From the NCBI RefSeq assembly GCF_036038375.1, contig NZ_CP107935.1, positions 6,448,001 to 6,512,000 on the forward strand: 64,000 nt of DNA, read 5' to 3'. Source of the stretch: Streptomyces sp. NBC_00414. Lineage in GTDB: Bacteria > Actinomycetota > Actinomycetes > Streptomycetales > Streptomycetaceae. The notes under the pieces were generated by a model. That model did no database searches, was not told the origin of the DNA, and saw only the letters and a list, made by a program, of their open reading frames with translations. Below, one piece after another: positions 43,845-52,276 of the stretch. A program made the translations under genes and the position numbers. Every line of letters starts with the position of its first letter. Position 1 is the stretch's first letter.

Positions 43845-45077
43845 CTACGGCGCGCTCCGCTGGCCAGGCAGGCTGTGCCGCCCGGCCACGTACAGCTCCG
43901 CGCCCGGCCGTCCCGCGTCCGTGGAGAGGGACGACGTCGCCGGGCCGACCGCGTGGGCGGCCGCCGTACGACGGGTCTGGAACGGTACGGGCGGCTCGTG
44001 CTGGGGCACCGGCGGCGGTGGTGGCGGCGAGCCGTCCGGGTCGGTCTGCTTCTCACCCTGCGGGCGGCGCGCCCGGTACGCGGCACGGTACGCCGCGGGG
44101 GAGGAGCCGAGCTGGCGGCGGAAGTGCCCGCGCAGCGCCACCGGCGAACGGAACCCGCAGCGGCCCGCGACCTCGTCCACCGAGTAGTCGGACGTCTCCA
44201 GGAGCCGCTGCGCCTGGAGCACCCGCTGCGTGATCAGCCACTGCAGGGGAGCGCTCCCGGTGAGCGAGCGGAACCGGCGGTCGAACGTACGCCTGCTCAT
44301 GTACGCGCGTGCCGCCAGCGTCTCCACGTCGAACTGCTCGTGGAGGTGCTCCAGTGCCCAGGCGACGACCTCCGCGAGCGGGTCGGCGCCGATCTCCTCC
44401 GGTAAAGACCGATCGAGATAGCGCTCCTGGCCGCCACTGCGCCGGGGTGGCACCACCAGACGGCGGGCCAGCGCTCCGGCCGCCTCGTTCCCGTGGTCCG
44501 TCCGCACTATGTGCAGACAGAGGTCGATCCCGGCCGCGGTGCCCGCCGACGTCAGCACGTCGCCGTCGTCCACGAACAGCTCACGGGGATCGACGTGCAC
44601 CGACGGATAGCGCTTGGCCAGCGTCGGTGCGTACATCCAGTGTGTCGTCGCGGGACGGCCGTCCAGCAGTCCCGCCGCGGCGAGCACGAAGGCGCCGGTG
44701 CACAGCCCGACTATGCGGGCGCCCTCCTCATGTGCCCGACGCAGTGCGTCGAGTGCCTCCTCCGGTGGCGGTGAGGTGATCGACCGCCAGGCGGGCACGA
44801 CAACGGTGCCTGCCCGGGAGATCGCCTCCAGCCCGTTGGGCGCGGTGAGTTCGAGGCCTCCTGTGGTCCGCAGTGGGCCTTCCTCACCGGCGCACACCAG
44901 TAGTCGATACCGCGGCACGCCGGCGTCCTGGCGGTCGATACCGAACACCGACAGCGGTATGGAACTCTCGAAGATGGGGCCGCCGCTGAACAGCAGCACC
45001 GCGACGATCTCCTTGCGGCGTCGCCCGGAAAGTTTCCGGGCCGCGGCTTCCGGCGCGGCAGTGGAGTCGTGGCTCAT
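43845..45077 (-). CDS. adpA: Developmental transcription factor AdpA (AraC/XylS family)
   Basis: A 410-residue protein. The N-terminal half is a DJ-1/PfpI (GATase1-like) dimerisation domain (FSGGPIFESSIPLSVFGIDRQ, GLCTGAFVLAAAGLLDGR). The C-terminal AraC-type DNA-binding domain has two HTHs (LAARAYMSRRTFDRRFRSLTG, VDEVAGRCGFRSPVALRGHFR). It is the pleiotropic activator of morphological and secondary-metabolism genes. Leu225 is encoded by TTA, so translation needs the bldA tRNA. The C-terminal 65 residues are Pro-rich and poorly conserved. Confidence 0.96.
   Translation of the reverse strand: MSHDSTAAPEAAARKLSGRRRKEIVAVLLFSGGPIFESSIPLSVFGIDRQDAGVPRYRLLVCAGEEGPLRTTGGLELTAPNGLEAISRAGTVVVPAWRSITSPPPEEALDALRRAHEEGARIVGLCTGAFVLAAAGLLDGRPATTHWMYAPTLAKRYPSVHVDPRELFVDDGDVLTSAGTAAGIDLCLHIVRTDHGNEAAGALARRLVVPPRRSGGQERYLDRSLPEEIGADPLAEVVAWALEHLHEQFDVETLAARAYMSRRTFDRRFRSLTGSAPLQWLITQRVLQAQRLLETSDYSVDEVAGRCGFRSPVALRGHFRRQLGSSPAAYRAAYRARRPQGEKQTDPDGSPPPPPPVPQHEPPVPFQTRRTAAAHAVGPATSSLSTDAGRPGAELYVAGRHSLPGQRSAP
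44403..44405 (-). promoter_or_regulatory. TTA (bldA-dependent) codon in adpA
   Basis: The in-frame TTA encodes Leu225 in the linker between the two domains (DRSLPEE). This position is the known TTA of adpA in streptomycetes. It makes AdpA synthesis dependent on the rare leucyl tRNA BldA. Confidence 0.93.
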
Positions 45078-45207
45078 CCTGCTAAGCCCCCCTCGGTGGT
45101 CGCGGCTCCTCGGTTGTGTCGCTCCTGCACGTTTCCCCTCGGTCCTGCACGAGTCCCCCGCCGTAAGACGTCAAGATCGAATCTACTGTGTCGTGTGGTG
45201 CCGAGGT

Positions 45208-45217
45208 GGCCAGTTCA
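45208..45217. promoter_or_regulatory. AdpA-type binding site upstream of adpA
   Basis: TGGCCAGTTC matches the AdpA consensus TGGCSNGWWY at all positions. TGGCGTGAAG at 45247-45256 matches at nine. Both lie 130-180 nt upstream of the adpA start, fitting autoregulation. The 377-bp gap otherwise holds only a hairpin. Confidence 0.55.
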
Positions 45218-45323
45218 GCACTCGGCAGATTGTCGACATGGCAACTTGGCGTGAAGCATTCGATCACGAAGCGTTGCACTCGTGGGCCGCACAGGGAAGT
45301 GCGCCTCGTCCCCGTGGCCGGTC

Positions 45324-45349
45324 CCAGTAGGGTGCGGGCACCCTACTGG
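45324..45349. promoter_or_regulatory. Strong hairpin upstream of adpA
   Basis: CCAGTAGGGTGC and its exact complement flank a 2-bp centre; a one-base bulge allows three further pairs. It lies about 250 nt upstream of adpA on the minus strand. It could be in the leader RNA or be a terminator of the upstream membrane-protein gene on the same strand. Confidence 0.5.
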
Positions 45350-45454
45350 ACCCTTTCGGTGCAGGTCGAACGGGGGTTGGGGGCCTGTTCGGCCAAGGGA
45401 TGCGCAGGGCATAGAAGTTGGCTGAAAAGCAGCGGGCGCGTGCGCACAAACCGG

Positions 45455-45799
45455 TCAGTCAACCGGCGTATTTCCACCGGCGTGACGGCCTCCGCGACGG
45501 TCAACGGCACCGGCCCCGTCGTGCTGCACGTGCAGCACATGATGCGGTGTCGGCTCCGCGGTGCGCAGGGGCGCCGCGCCGCGCTCGGACCGGCGCAGCA
45601 GCACCCGGCAGGCGCCCGTCACCGCGGCGAGGCCCAGGGCCGTGCCGGCCGCGCCCGCCAAGGAGGCCCCGTACCCCACGAGGATCACCGGAACCAGGAC
45701 ACAGCTGAAGGCCGCCCAGCGGACCAGGTCGGTCACCGTGTCCTGCGCGGTGCCCTTGCCGGCGGGAGGGTGGGGTGCGGTCGTGGGGCGTCCGGGCAC
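45455..45799 (-). CDS. Small membrane protein of unknown function
   Basis: A 114-residue protein with two hydrophobic segments (about 25-46 and 47-67: WAAFSCVLVPVILVGYGASL and GTALGLAAVTGACRVLL) and a hydrophilic His/Arg-rich tail. No domain is recognised. It lies upstream of adpA on the same strand, separated by 377 bp, a position I recall being occupied by a similar small protein in other streptomycetes. Confidence 0.6.
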   Translation of the reverse strand: MPGRPTTAPHPPAGKGTAQDTVTDLVRWAAFSCVLVPVILVGYGASLAGAAGTALGLAAVTGACRVLLRRSERGAAPLRTAEPTPHHVLHVQHDGAGAVDRRGGRHAGGNTPVD

Positions 45800-45863
45800 G
45801 GTGGGGCTCCTCCCTGAGCGGTGGCTTACCGGGGTTCAACGCGTGTTCGAGCGGGCGGTCACG

Positions 45864-45919
45864 GGGGGCGTCCCGGGGGTGTGCCCGGAGCTTTCCGGGC
45901 ACACCCCCGGGACGCCCCC
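45864..45919. repeat. 25-bp perfect inverted repeat (hairpin) in a divergent intergenic region
   Basis: Arms 45864-45888 and 45895-45919 are exact complements with a 6-nt loop AGCTTT. The hairpin lies upstream of both flanking genes, where a terminator would not be expected, and is followed by the interspersed repeat cluster. Confidence 0.8.
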
Positions 45920-45948
45920 GGGGGGTGTGTCTCGGGGCGTCCCGGTGG

Positions 45949-46090
45949 GGGCTGGTCGCGCCGTTCCCCGTGCCCCTTCGGGGGCTGCGCCGCCCAAAGG
46001 ATTGCGCCGTTCCCCGCGCCCCTTCGGCGGTTGCGCGGCCCAAAGGATTGCGCCGTTCCCCGCGCCCCTTCGGCGGTTGCGCGGCCTGTT
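45949..46090. repeat. Cluster of three interspersed GC-rich repeats
   Basis: Three same-orientation copies of GCGCCGTTCCCCGCGCCCCT-like sequence (cores near 45957, 46003 and 46050) are joined by TTCGGCGGTTGCGCGGCCCA and AAAGGATT linkers. The 552-bp gap between the small membrane-protein gene and the universal stress protein gene consists largely of this cluster and the hairpin before it. Confidence 0.78.
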
Positions 46091-46351
46091 GCGTCGTCCC
46101 TGTGACCCTTGAGGGCTGTGCCCCCTCGAACGGGGGAGGCTGTGCAAAACGGCTGTACGGGGCAGCAACCATTGCGTTATGGGCGTCCTCTCGGGCATGC
46201 TCCGGGGAACCCTCCCGCGTCGAGAGCGGGATCTGGGCAGAGGAGGCGTGCCGCCGTACCCTTGGGGGTATGGGGTTGGGAAGATGATTCCCGGACACAG
46301 CTCCGCAGCTCCTGTCGGCCCACCCAAGAGGATCCGAACGCCGAGACACCC

Positions 46352-46876
46352 ATGGCCGGTCACGAATTCGAACCCGCGGACCGCAAGCGCCCCGTCGCCG
46401 ATCCCACGGCGGCCGAGCCCTTGGCGGCGGAAGAGGCACGCCAGTCCTGCGACCCGGCGTTCAAGCACGGTGTCGTCGTGGGCTTCGACGGCTCGACATC
46501 GAGCGAGCGCGCCCTCGCGTACGCGATCGGCATGGCCTGCCGCTCCGGATCGGGCCTGATCATCGTGCACGTCGCGAACCGGCTGCCCACCACGGTGTGG
46601 GCCGGCTGCGAGCCCCCGGTCTTCGTCGACGTGCCGGACCACCGCACCGAGGTGCTCGGGCTGGAGCTCGCCTGCGCGGAATACCTGGCCGAGGTCCCCT
46701 GGATCCTCGTCGAGCGCGGCGGCGACATCTGCCACGAACTCGAAGAGGTGGGGCGGGAGTACGAGGCCGACGCGATCGTGGTGGGGTCGACCCACGGGAT
46801 CGTCGGGCGCATCTTCGGCTCGGTCGCGGGGCGGCTGGCCAAGCGGGCGCAGCGGCCTGTGGTCGTCATTCCGTAA
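46352..46876 (+). CDS. Universal stress protein (UspA family)
   Basis: A 174-residue single-domain Usp. The first 45 residues are hydrophilic; the Usp fold follows with VVVGFDGSTSSERALAYA, IIVHVANR and the ATP-binding C-terminal pattern IVVGSTHGIVGRIFGSVAGRLAKRAQRPVVVIP. It probably binds nucleotide and acts under stress or nutrient limitation. Its exact partner is unknown. Confidence 0.85.
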   Translation: MAGHEFEPADRKRPVADPTAAEPLAAEEARQSCDPAFKHGVVVGFDGSTSSERALAYAIGMACRSGSGLIIVHVANRLPTTVWAGCEPPVFVDVPDHRTEVLGLELACAEYLAEVPWILVERGGDICHELEEVGREYEADAIVVGSTHGIVGRIFGSVAGRLAKRAQRPVVVIP

Positions 46877-46959
46877 CCTGGTCCGCGGCTCGGTTCCGTC
46901 CCAGGTGGAGTGTGTGCCGGGGCGTGCCCAACTCCCTTTCCCGGCACGGGAAAACTACT

Positions 46960-47143
46960 CGTGCGTAGATGTGTTCGTGTACTTGTGAAGGGCATATAGG
47001 GGGCAGGTTTGCCGTCGCAGGACGGCATGCTGCCGGCCGGAGCGTGACGGTTACCGGTAGTTGGCAGCCGGCCGGGGTTTTGGGCGGCCCCGGTGAATGA
47101 ACGGACCCCCGCGTGTCTGGTGGCTACACGTGGGGGTCCGTTC
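46960..47143 (+). ncRNA. Possible small RNA ending in a strong hairpin (candidate)
   Basis: Between the Usp and glmS genes (365 bp) there is an AT-richer promoter-like stretch (TTGTGAAGG and CATATAGG near 46983-47000), small stems (GCCGTC/GACGGC; GCCGGCCGG/CCGG) and a strong terminator-type hairpin with GAACGGACCCCC/GGGGGTCCGTTC arms at 47099-47143. No coding frame is convincing. A short transcript is possible; the hairpin may instead simply terminate the Usp mRNA. Confidence 0.3.
47099..47143. terminator. Terminator hairpin after the Usp gene
   Basis: 12-bp perfect arms GAACGGACCCCC/GGGGGTCCGTTC extended by CGTGT/ACACG across a one-base mismatch, ending in a T-containing tail (TTCTGTTG). 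Confidence 0.8.
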
Positions 47144-47171
47144 TGTTGCGGTGCCTCTGCGGGTGGGTGGG

Positions 47172-47233
47172 GGCTGGTCGCGCAGTTCCCCGCGCCCCTG
47201 GAGGCAAAAGACCGCGCCGTTCCCCGCGGCCCT
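47172..47233. repeat. Interspersed GC-rich repeat, two copies
   Basis: GGTCGCGCAGTTCCCCGCGCC followed by AGGCAAAAGACC and a second copy GCGCCGTTCCCCGCGGCCCT, directly before the 3' end of glmS. Confidence 0.75.
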
Positions 47234-47241
47234 GATGGGGC

Positions 47242-49059
47242 CTATTCCACTGTTACCGACTTCGCGAGGTTGCGGGGCTTGTCGATGTCCCTGCCCAGGG
47301 CCAAAGCCGTGTGGTAGGCGAGGAGTTGGAGGGGGATGCCCATCAGGATCGGGTCCAGTTCGTCCTCGTTCTTGGGGACGAGGATCGTCTGGTCGGCCTT
47401 CTCCTGGTGCTGGTGGGCCACGGCGAGGATCTTGCCGCTGCGGGCCTTGATCTCCTCCAGGGCCGCGCGGTTCTTCTCCAGCAGGTCGTCGTCCGGGACG
47501 ATCGCGACCGTCGGCAGCGCGGGCTCGATCAGCGCGAGCGGGCCGTGCTTCAGCTCGGAGGCGGGGTAGGCCTCGGCGTGGATGTACGAGACCTCCTTGA
47601 GCTTCAGCGAGGCCTCACGGGCCACCGGGTAGCCGCGTACCCGGCCGATGAAGAGCATCGAGCGGGCCTCGGCGTACTGCTCGGCCAGCTTCTTGATCTC
47701 GTCCTCCTGGTCGAGGATCTCCGTGATCTGGCCGGGCAGCTTGCGCAGGCCCTCGATGATCCGCTTGCCGTCGGAGACCGACAGGTCGCGGGTGCGGCCC
47801 AGGTGCAGGGCGAGCAGCGCGAAGGCGACCGTGGTGTTCGTGAAGCACTTGGTGGAGACCACGCACACCTCGGGCCCGGCGTGCACGTACATGCCGCCGT
47901 CGGCCTCGCGGGCGATGGCGGAGCCGACGACGTTCACGATGCCGAGGACCCGGGCGCCCTTGCGCTTCAGCTCCTGCACGGCGGCCAGCACGTCGTACGT
48001 CTCACCGGACTGGGACACCGCCACGTACAGCGTGTCGGGGTCGACGACGGCGTTGCGGTAGCGGAACTCCGAGGCGGGCTCGGCGTCCGCGGGGATACGG
48101 GCCAGCTCCTCTATCATCTGGGCGCCGATCATGCCCGCGTGGTACGAGGTGCCGCAGCCGAGGATCTTCACGCGGCGGATCTTGCGCGCCTCGCGGGCGT
48201 CCAGGTTCAGCCCGCCGAGGTGCACGGTCGAGAACCGGTCGTCGATCCGGCCGCGCAGCACCCGGTCCACGGCCTCGGCCTGCTCGTGGATCTCCTTGTG
48301 CATGTACGTGTCGTGGCCGCCCATGTCGTAGGAGGCGGCCTCCCACTCCACGGTGGTCGGCTCGGCCGTCGTACGGGTGCCCTCGGTGGTGTACGTACGG
48401 AAGTCGTCGGCCTTCAGCGTCGCCATCTCGCCGTCGTCGAGCGTGACGATCTGACGGGTGTGGGTGACGAGCGCGGCGATGTCCGAGGCGACGAACATCT
48501 CCTTCTCGCCGATGCCGAGGACGACCGGGGAGCCGTTGCGCGCGACCACGATGCGGTCCGCGTGGTCGGCGTGCATCACGGCGATGCCGTACGTGCCCTC
48601 GATCAGCCGGAGGGTCTCGCGGACCTTGTCCTCCAGCTTCTCGGCCGGGGAGCGGGCGATGAGGTGCGTGAGAACCTCGGTGTCGGTCTCCGAGAGGAAC
48701 TCGACGCCCTCCGCCTCCAGCTTCTTGCGCAGGTCGGAGGCGTTGTCGATGATGCCGTTGTGGACGACCGCGACCTTGTTGTCGGCCGACATGTGCGGGT
48801 GCGCGTTCTCGTCGGAGGGGGCGCCGTGGGTGGCCCAGCGGGTGTGCGCGATGCCCGTGGTGCCGGCGAAGCGCTTGGGGACGCGGGCCTCCAGGTCACG
48901 GACGCGGCCCTTGGCCTTGACCATCTTCAGACCGGCCGTCTTCGGCGACGTCACGACGAGACCGGCCGAGTCGTAGCCGCGGTACTCCAGGCGCTGCAGG
49001 CCTTCCAGGAGAAGCGGCGCCACGTCGCGCCTGCCGATGTATCCCACGATTCCGCACAT
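47242..49059 (-). CDS. glmS: Glutamine-fructose-6-phosphate aminotransferase (isomerizing)
   Basis: A 605-residue enzyme making glucosamine-6-phosphate for peptidoglycan and amino-sugar synthesis. The N-terminal glutaminase domain begins MCGIVGYIG with nucleophile Cys2; two SIS domains follow (CGTSYHAGMIGAQ, VSQSGETYDVLAA) and the protein ends DIDKPRNLAKSVTVE, the usual isomerase C-terminus. Full length. It is the second gene of a short operon, 12 nt after a small conserved gene. Confidence 0.96.
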   Translation of the reverse strand: MCGIVGYIGRRDVAPLLLEGLQRLEYRGYDSAGLVVTSPKTAGLKMVKAKGRVRDLEARVPKRFAGTTGIAHTRWATHGAPSDENAHPHMSADNKVAVVHNGIIDNASDLRKKLEAEGVEFLSETDTEVLTHLIARSPAEKLEDKVRETLRLIEGTYGIAVMHADHADRIVVARNGSPVVLGIGEKEMFVASDIAALVTHTRQIVTLDDGEMATLKADDFRTYTTEGTRTTAEPTTVEWEAASYDMGGHDTYMHKEIHEQAEAVDRVLRGRIDDRFSTVHLGGLNLDAREARKIRRVKILGCGTSYHAGMIGAQMIEELARIPADAEPASEFRYRNAVVDPDTLYVAVSQSGETYDVLAAVQELKRKGARVLGIVNVVGSAIAREADGGMYVHAGPEVCVVSTKCFTNTTVAFALLALHLGRTRDLSVSDGKRIIEGLRKLPGQITEILDQEDEIKKLAEQYAEARSMLFIGRVRGYPVAREASLKLKEVSYIHAEAYPASELKHGPLALIEPALPTVAIVPDDDLLEKNRAALEEIKARSGKILAVAHQHQEKADQTILVPKNEDELDPILMGIPLQLLAYHTALALGRDIDKPRNLAKSVTVE

Positions 49060-49071
49060 ACAGAAAAGTTC

Positions 49072-49329
49072 CTAGCCGTAGACGATGCGGCGTACCTGCC
49101 GGAGCGTGAGCTCCGGCGGTGCGACCGCGCGGTATTTGAGATCCGCCGTGATCCGTTCGAAGATCGCCGAGTTGACCAGGCCCTGTGCCTGGAGCTCCCG
49201 GTGGCGGCGACGGACGTAGTCCTCCGTCGTCTCGTCGAAGTAGGCGAGCACGTCCTGGATCACCCGCAGCGCCTCGCCCCGGCTGAGCGCCGAGGAACGC
49301 GTGAGATGGTCAACAAGGTCGTCGTGCAC
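49072..49329 (-). CDS. Small conserved protein upstream of glmS
   Basis: An 85-residue soluble helical protein (SRGEALRVIQDVLAYFDETTEDYVRRRHRELQ pattern with a C-terminal LTLRQVRRIVYG). No named domain. It is translated from GTG 49329 and directly precedes glmS, so it may affect GlmS production or activity; that is inference from position. Confidence 0.7.
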   Translation of the reverse strand: MHDDLVDHLTRSSALSRGEALRVIQDVLAYFDETTEDYVRRRHRELQAQGLVNSAIFERITADLKYRAVAPPELTLRQVRRIVYG

Positions 49330-49415
49330 CCGTTGATCCTGAGGTAAAGCGCGGGCAATCGCAAGAATCCTGCCCGATTTCGGGCAAGGGGCTGTTGAAA
49401 CTCTTATGGGAGCCT

Positions 49416-49437
49416 GTTCGGGGCCTGTTCACCCTGC
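49416..49437. promoter_or_regulatory. Possible PHO box (two 11-bp units)
   Basis: GTTCGGGGCCT and GTTCACCCTGC start exactly 11 bp apart, and a GTTG lies two further 11-bp steps upstream (49394). The pattern matches the repeating unit of PhoP sites in streptomycetes, with the core GTTCACC once. It lies 41 nt before a phosphoesterase gene. Confidence 0.4.
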
Positions 49438-49477
49438 GGCCCGCGGACAGATGGTTGCCGGGAGCACCTTTCAAGCC

Positions 49478-51076
49478 ATGGACATTCCACGTATGGGGAT
49501 CCCGGAGCAGCTCGCCGAGCGGATGAGCATGGCCGAGCAGCACGAGTATCTGCACTCCAGATTCTCCCGGCGCACGATGATCAGAGGCGGGGCCGTCACG
49601 ATGGGCGCCGTCGTGGGTGGCGCGTTTCTGCCGGGGGTGAGTGCGCAGGCGGCCGGCCGCAGCGTTGTCACTGCGCCCGCTTCCGCCGCGGAGAGGGTCG
49701 ACGGGGCGCTGGTCGCACCGTTCGGCCGCCACCTCGCGTACGGGGCCGACGCGCGGACCGAGATGACCGTCTCCTGGCAGGTCCCGGTCGCGGTGCGGAA
49801 GCCCTACATCCGGATCGGTGCGCACCCCTGGGACCTGTCGCGGAAGATCGAGGCCGAGGTGCGTACCCTCTTCACCCCGGCCGGGGTGGGGGCGAGCGGC
49901 GACCACACGCAGTACTACCTGCACGCCGAGCTGAGCCGGCTGCGGCCCGGGCGCACGTACTACTACGGTGTCGGGCACGAGGGCTTCGACCCGGCGGAGC
50001 CGCGGTTCGCGGGCACGATCGGGACCTTCACCACCGCGCCCGACCGCGCCGAGCCGTTCACCTTCACCGCCTTCGGCGACCAGGGCGTCAGCTATCACGG
50101 GCTCGCCAACGACAGCCTGATCCTGGCGCAGGGGCCCGCCTTCCACCTGCACGCCGGGGACATCGCGTACGCGGACCCCGTCGGCATGGGGAAGAAGGAG
50201 GACACCGGGTTCGACTCGCGTGTCTGGGACCAGTTCCTCGCGCAGACCGAGTCGGTCGCCAAGCAGGTGCCGTGGATGGTGTCGTACGGCAACCACGACA
50301 TGGAGGCCTGGTACTCGCCGAACGGCTACGGCGGCGAGGAGGCCCGCTGGCGGCTCCCCGGGAACGGGCCCGACAAGAAGAACCTGCCGGGCGTCTACAC
50401 CTTCGTGCACGGCAACACGGCGGTCATCTCGCTGGACGCCAACGACATCTCCTTCGAGATCCCGGCCAACCTCGGGATCTCCGGCGGCACGCAGAGCAAA
50501 TGGCTGGAGGCGCAGCTCAAGAAGTACCGGGCCACGAAGGGGATCGACTTCGTCGTCGTCTTCTTCCACCACTGCGCGTACTGCACGTCGACGGCGCACG
50601 CGTCCGAGGGCGGGGTGCGGCAGGAGTGGGTGCCGCTGTTCGAGAAGTACACCGTCGATCTGGTGATCAACGGGCACAACCATGTGTACGAGCGGACCGA
50701 TGTGCTCAAGGGCAACAAGGTCGCCAGGGAGTTGCCGATCGGGGGGACGGCGTATCCCGAGACGGACGGTGTCGTGTACGTGACCGCGGGGGCGGCGGGG
50801 CGGAGTCTGTACGCGTTCAGTGCGGACGAGTCGTACGAGGGGCATGAGAAGGAGAACGACTCGGTGTCGTCGTTCGTGTGCCTCGCGGACGGGGGGCGGG
50901 AGACGGAAACCGTCGCGTGGTCGCGGGTTCGGTACTTGGACTACTCGTTCCTGAGGGTGGATGTCGTGCCGGCTGCCAGGGGGCGGCTTGCGACGCTCAA
51001 GGTCACGGGGATCGCCGAGACCGGGGAGGAAGTGGATCGGTTCACTGTGGCGCGACGGGTTCGCTCCGCGGGGTGA
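49478..51076 (+). CDS. Secreted metallophosphoesterase (purple acid phosphatase-like)
   Basis: A 532-residue protein. SRRTMIRGGAVTMGAVVGG is a Tat-type signal ending near AQA. A fibronectin-like domain (about 65-170) precedes a calcineurin-type phosphoesterase domain with FGDQG, HAGDIAYAD, YGNHDME, FFHHCAY and NGHNHVYER, the metal-binding set of purple acid phosphatases. It should release phosphate from organic esters outside the cell. The ATG at 49478 is chosen; 49493 is possible. Confidence 0.87.
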   Translation: MDIPRMGIPEQLAERMSMAEQHEYLHSRFSRRTMIRGGAVTMGAVVGGAFLPGVSAQAAGRSVVTAPASAAERVDGALVAPFGRHLAYGADARTEMTVSWQVPVAVRKPYIRIGAHPWDLSRKIEAEVRTLFTPAGVGASGDHTQYYLHAELSRLRPGRTYYYGVGHEGFDPAEPRFAGTIGTFTTAPDRAEPFTFTAFGDQGVSYHGLANDSLILAQGPAFHLHAGDIAYADPVGMGKKEDTGFDSRVWDQFLAQTESVAKQVPWMVSYGNHDMEAWYSPNGYGGEEARWRLPGNGPDKKNLPGVYTFVHGNTAVISLDANDISFEIPANLGISGGTQSKWLEAQLKKYRATKGIDFVVVFFHHCAYCTSTAHASEGGVRQEWVPLFEKYTVDLVINGHNHVYERTDVLKGNKVARELPIGGTAYPETDGVVYVTAGAAGRSLYAFSADESYEGHEKENDSVSSFVCLADGGRETETVAWSRVRYLDYSFLRVDVVPAARGRLATLKVTGIAETGEEVDRFTVARRVRSAG

Positions 51077-51099
51077 GGCTGATTGTGGGGTGCGGGTGG

Positions 51100-51318
51100 G
51101 TGGGGGCTGGCCGCGCCGTTCCCCGCGCCCCTGGGGGGTGGGGGCCGAGGTGTGATGTCATCCGTACCCCCCGACCCAAGAGCAGGGGCGCAGCCCCGCT
51201 TTCGAGGGGCGCGGGGAACGGCGCAGTCTTTTGTCTTTGGGGGCGCGGGGAACGGCGCGGCCCGCCCTCACCGGCCCGCACCCAGCTGGTCTTCAGGGGC
51301 GCGGGGAACTGCGCAGGC
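51100..51318. repeat. Cluster of four interspersed GC-rich repeats, both orientations
   Basis: One plus-oriented copy (about 51111-51132) and three reversed copies (about 51208-51227, 51242-51261 and 51295-51316) fill the 271-bp gap between two convergent genes. GTCTTTTGTCTTT links two of them, matching the linker of other clusters in reverse. Confidence 0.78.
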
Positions 51319-51347
51319 AGCCCCCGCCGGGCCGCGCCCCGCCCCGC

Positions 51348-52214
51348 CTACATGCCCCGTAGGATCGCCTGCTTGGCGAGGGTGAACTCCTCGTCCGTCA
51401 GGACGCCCGCGCTGCGTAGGTCGCCCAGTTCGCGGAGGCGGCGGAGCAGGGCGTCGTGGTCCGGCGAAGGGGGCGCCGCGAGTCGGGGCGTCTCCGCCGG
51501 AGTCGCGGGCGGGGACGACGGGTGGGGAAGGCGGGCCTGGACCGCCGCCGCGACGAGCGCCATCAGCGGGTCCTTCTTGAAGCCCCACAGCTCAATGGCG
51601 TTCGGGTCGTACTTCGGCGGGGCTTTCGTCGGTGCGCCCCGGACGGCGAAGCGCAGATGCCCGTTCTCCAGGCCCACCGCCGGCTGCCACTCCACCGACT
51701 GGATGTCGGCCAGCGCGAGCGTGCGGGCGCCCGCCGCCGACTTCGCCTCCTCCGTCTTCCAGTTCCACTCCAGCCGCACATGCTCCCCGTCGAAGCTCGC
51801 GGTGCCGTCACCGGCGGAGACCGACAGGGGCACGGCCGGCCCCGGCAGCAGATAGCGGTCGACCGCGGTGGCCGGTACCTCGTCCAGGAGCAGCGCGTTG
51901 CGGATCTCGTCCACGAAGTACTCGGCGACGCCGTACCGGTCCGAGTCGACGGTCAGCTGGTAGGGATCGGAGGAGTCCGTGAGCCGCCCGCCGGTCGCGT
52001 GCAGCAGCGGGTCGGCGCCGTCCCGCAGCCGCATCCTGAGCCGGCCCGACTTCTTGCCCTGCTCGAACGAGATGCCCGCCAACGCCCCCAGCGGCACCGC
52101 CAGTTCACCCAGGGACTTGCGCAGTACGCCCACGTTCTTGTCGCGGCCCGGCACCAGCCGCAGGGCGTCGCCGTCGAAGGTCCACGTGCCGTCCCGTTGG
52201 ATGATTTCCGCCAT
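51348..52214 (-). CDS. DUF4429 protein with C-terminal SHOCT motif
   Basis: A 288-residue soluble protein with two related halves (about 5-110 and 118-225), each beginning GDGT/DGTWTFDGDALRL-like, the DUF4429 repeat resembling PH-like folds. The C-terminus (about 250-288: LLRRLRELGDLRSAGVLTDEEFTLAKQAIL) is a SHOCT motif, often an oligomerisation element. Function is unknown. It is divergent from the hexosaminidase gene. Confidence 0.8.
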   Translation of the reverse strand: MAEIIQRDGTWTFDGDALRLVPGRDKNVGVLRKSLGELAVPLGALAGISFEQGKKSGRLRMRLRDGADPLLHATGGRLTDSSDPYQLTVDSDRYGVAEYFVDEIRNALLLDEVPATAVDRYLLPGPAVPLSVSAGDGTASFDGEHVRLEWNWKTEEAKSAAGARTLALADIQSVEWQPAVGLENGHLRFAVRGAPTKAPPKYDPNAIELWGFKKDPLMALVAAAVQARLPHPSSPPATPAETPRLAAPPSPDHDALLRRLRELGDLRSAGVLTDEEFTLAKQAILRGM

Positions 52215-52246
52215 GAGGGGGATTGTTTCACCGCCTCTGCGGGAGA

Positions 52247-52260
52247 GTGGTCTATACCCA
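52247..52260. promoter_or_regulatory. DasR-like site before the hexosaminidase gene
   Basis: GTGGTCTATACCCA matches the DasR core TGGTCTAGACC except for one base (G to T). It lies 17-30 nt before the GTG start of a GlcNAc-releasing enzyme, a classical DasR target class. Confidence 0.65.
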
Positions 52261-52276
52261 TTCGAAGGGAGCGCAT

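Noticed and set aside
47311..49347. Plus-strand open frame of 678 codons opposite glmS
   Set aside because: GlmS on the minus strand is complete and convincing; the other frame has no recognisable domain.
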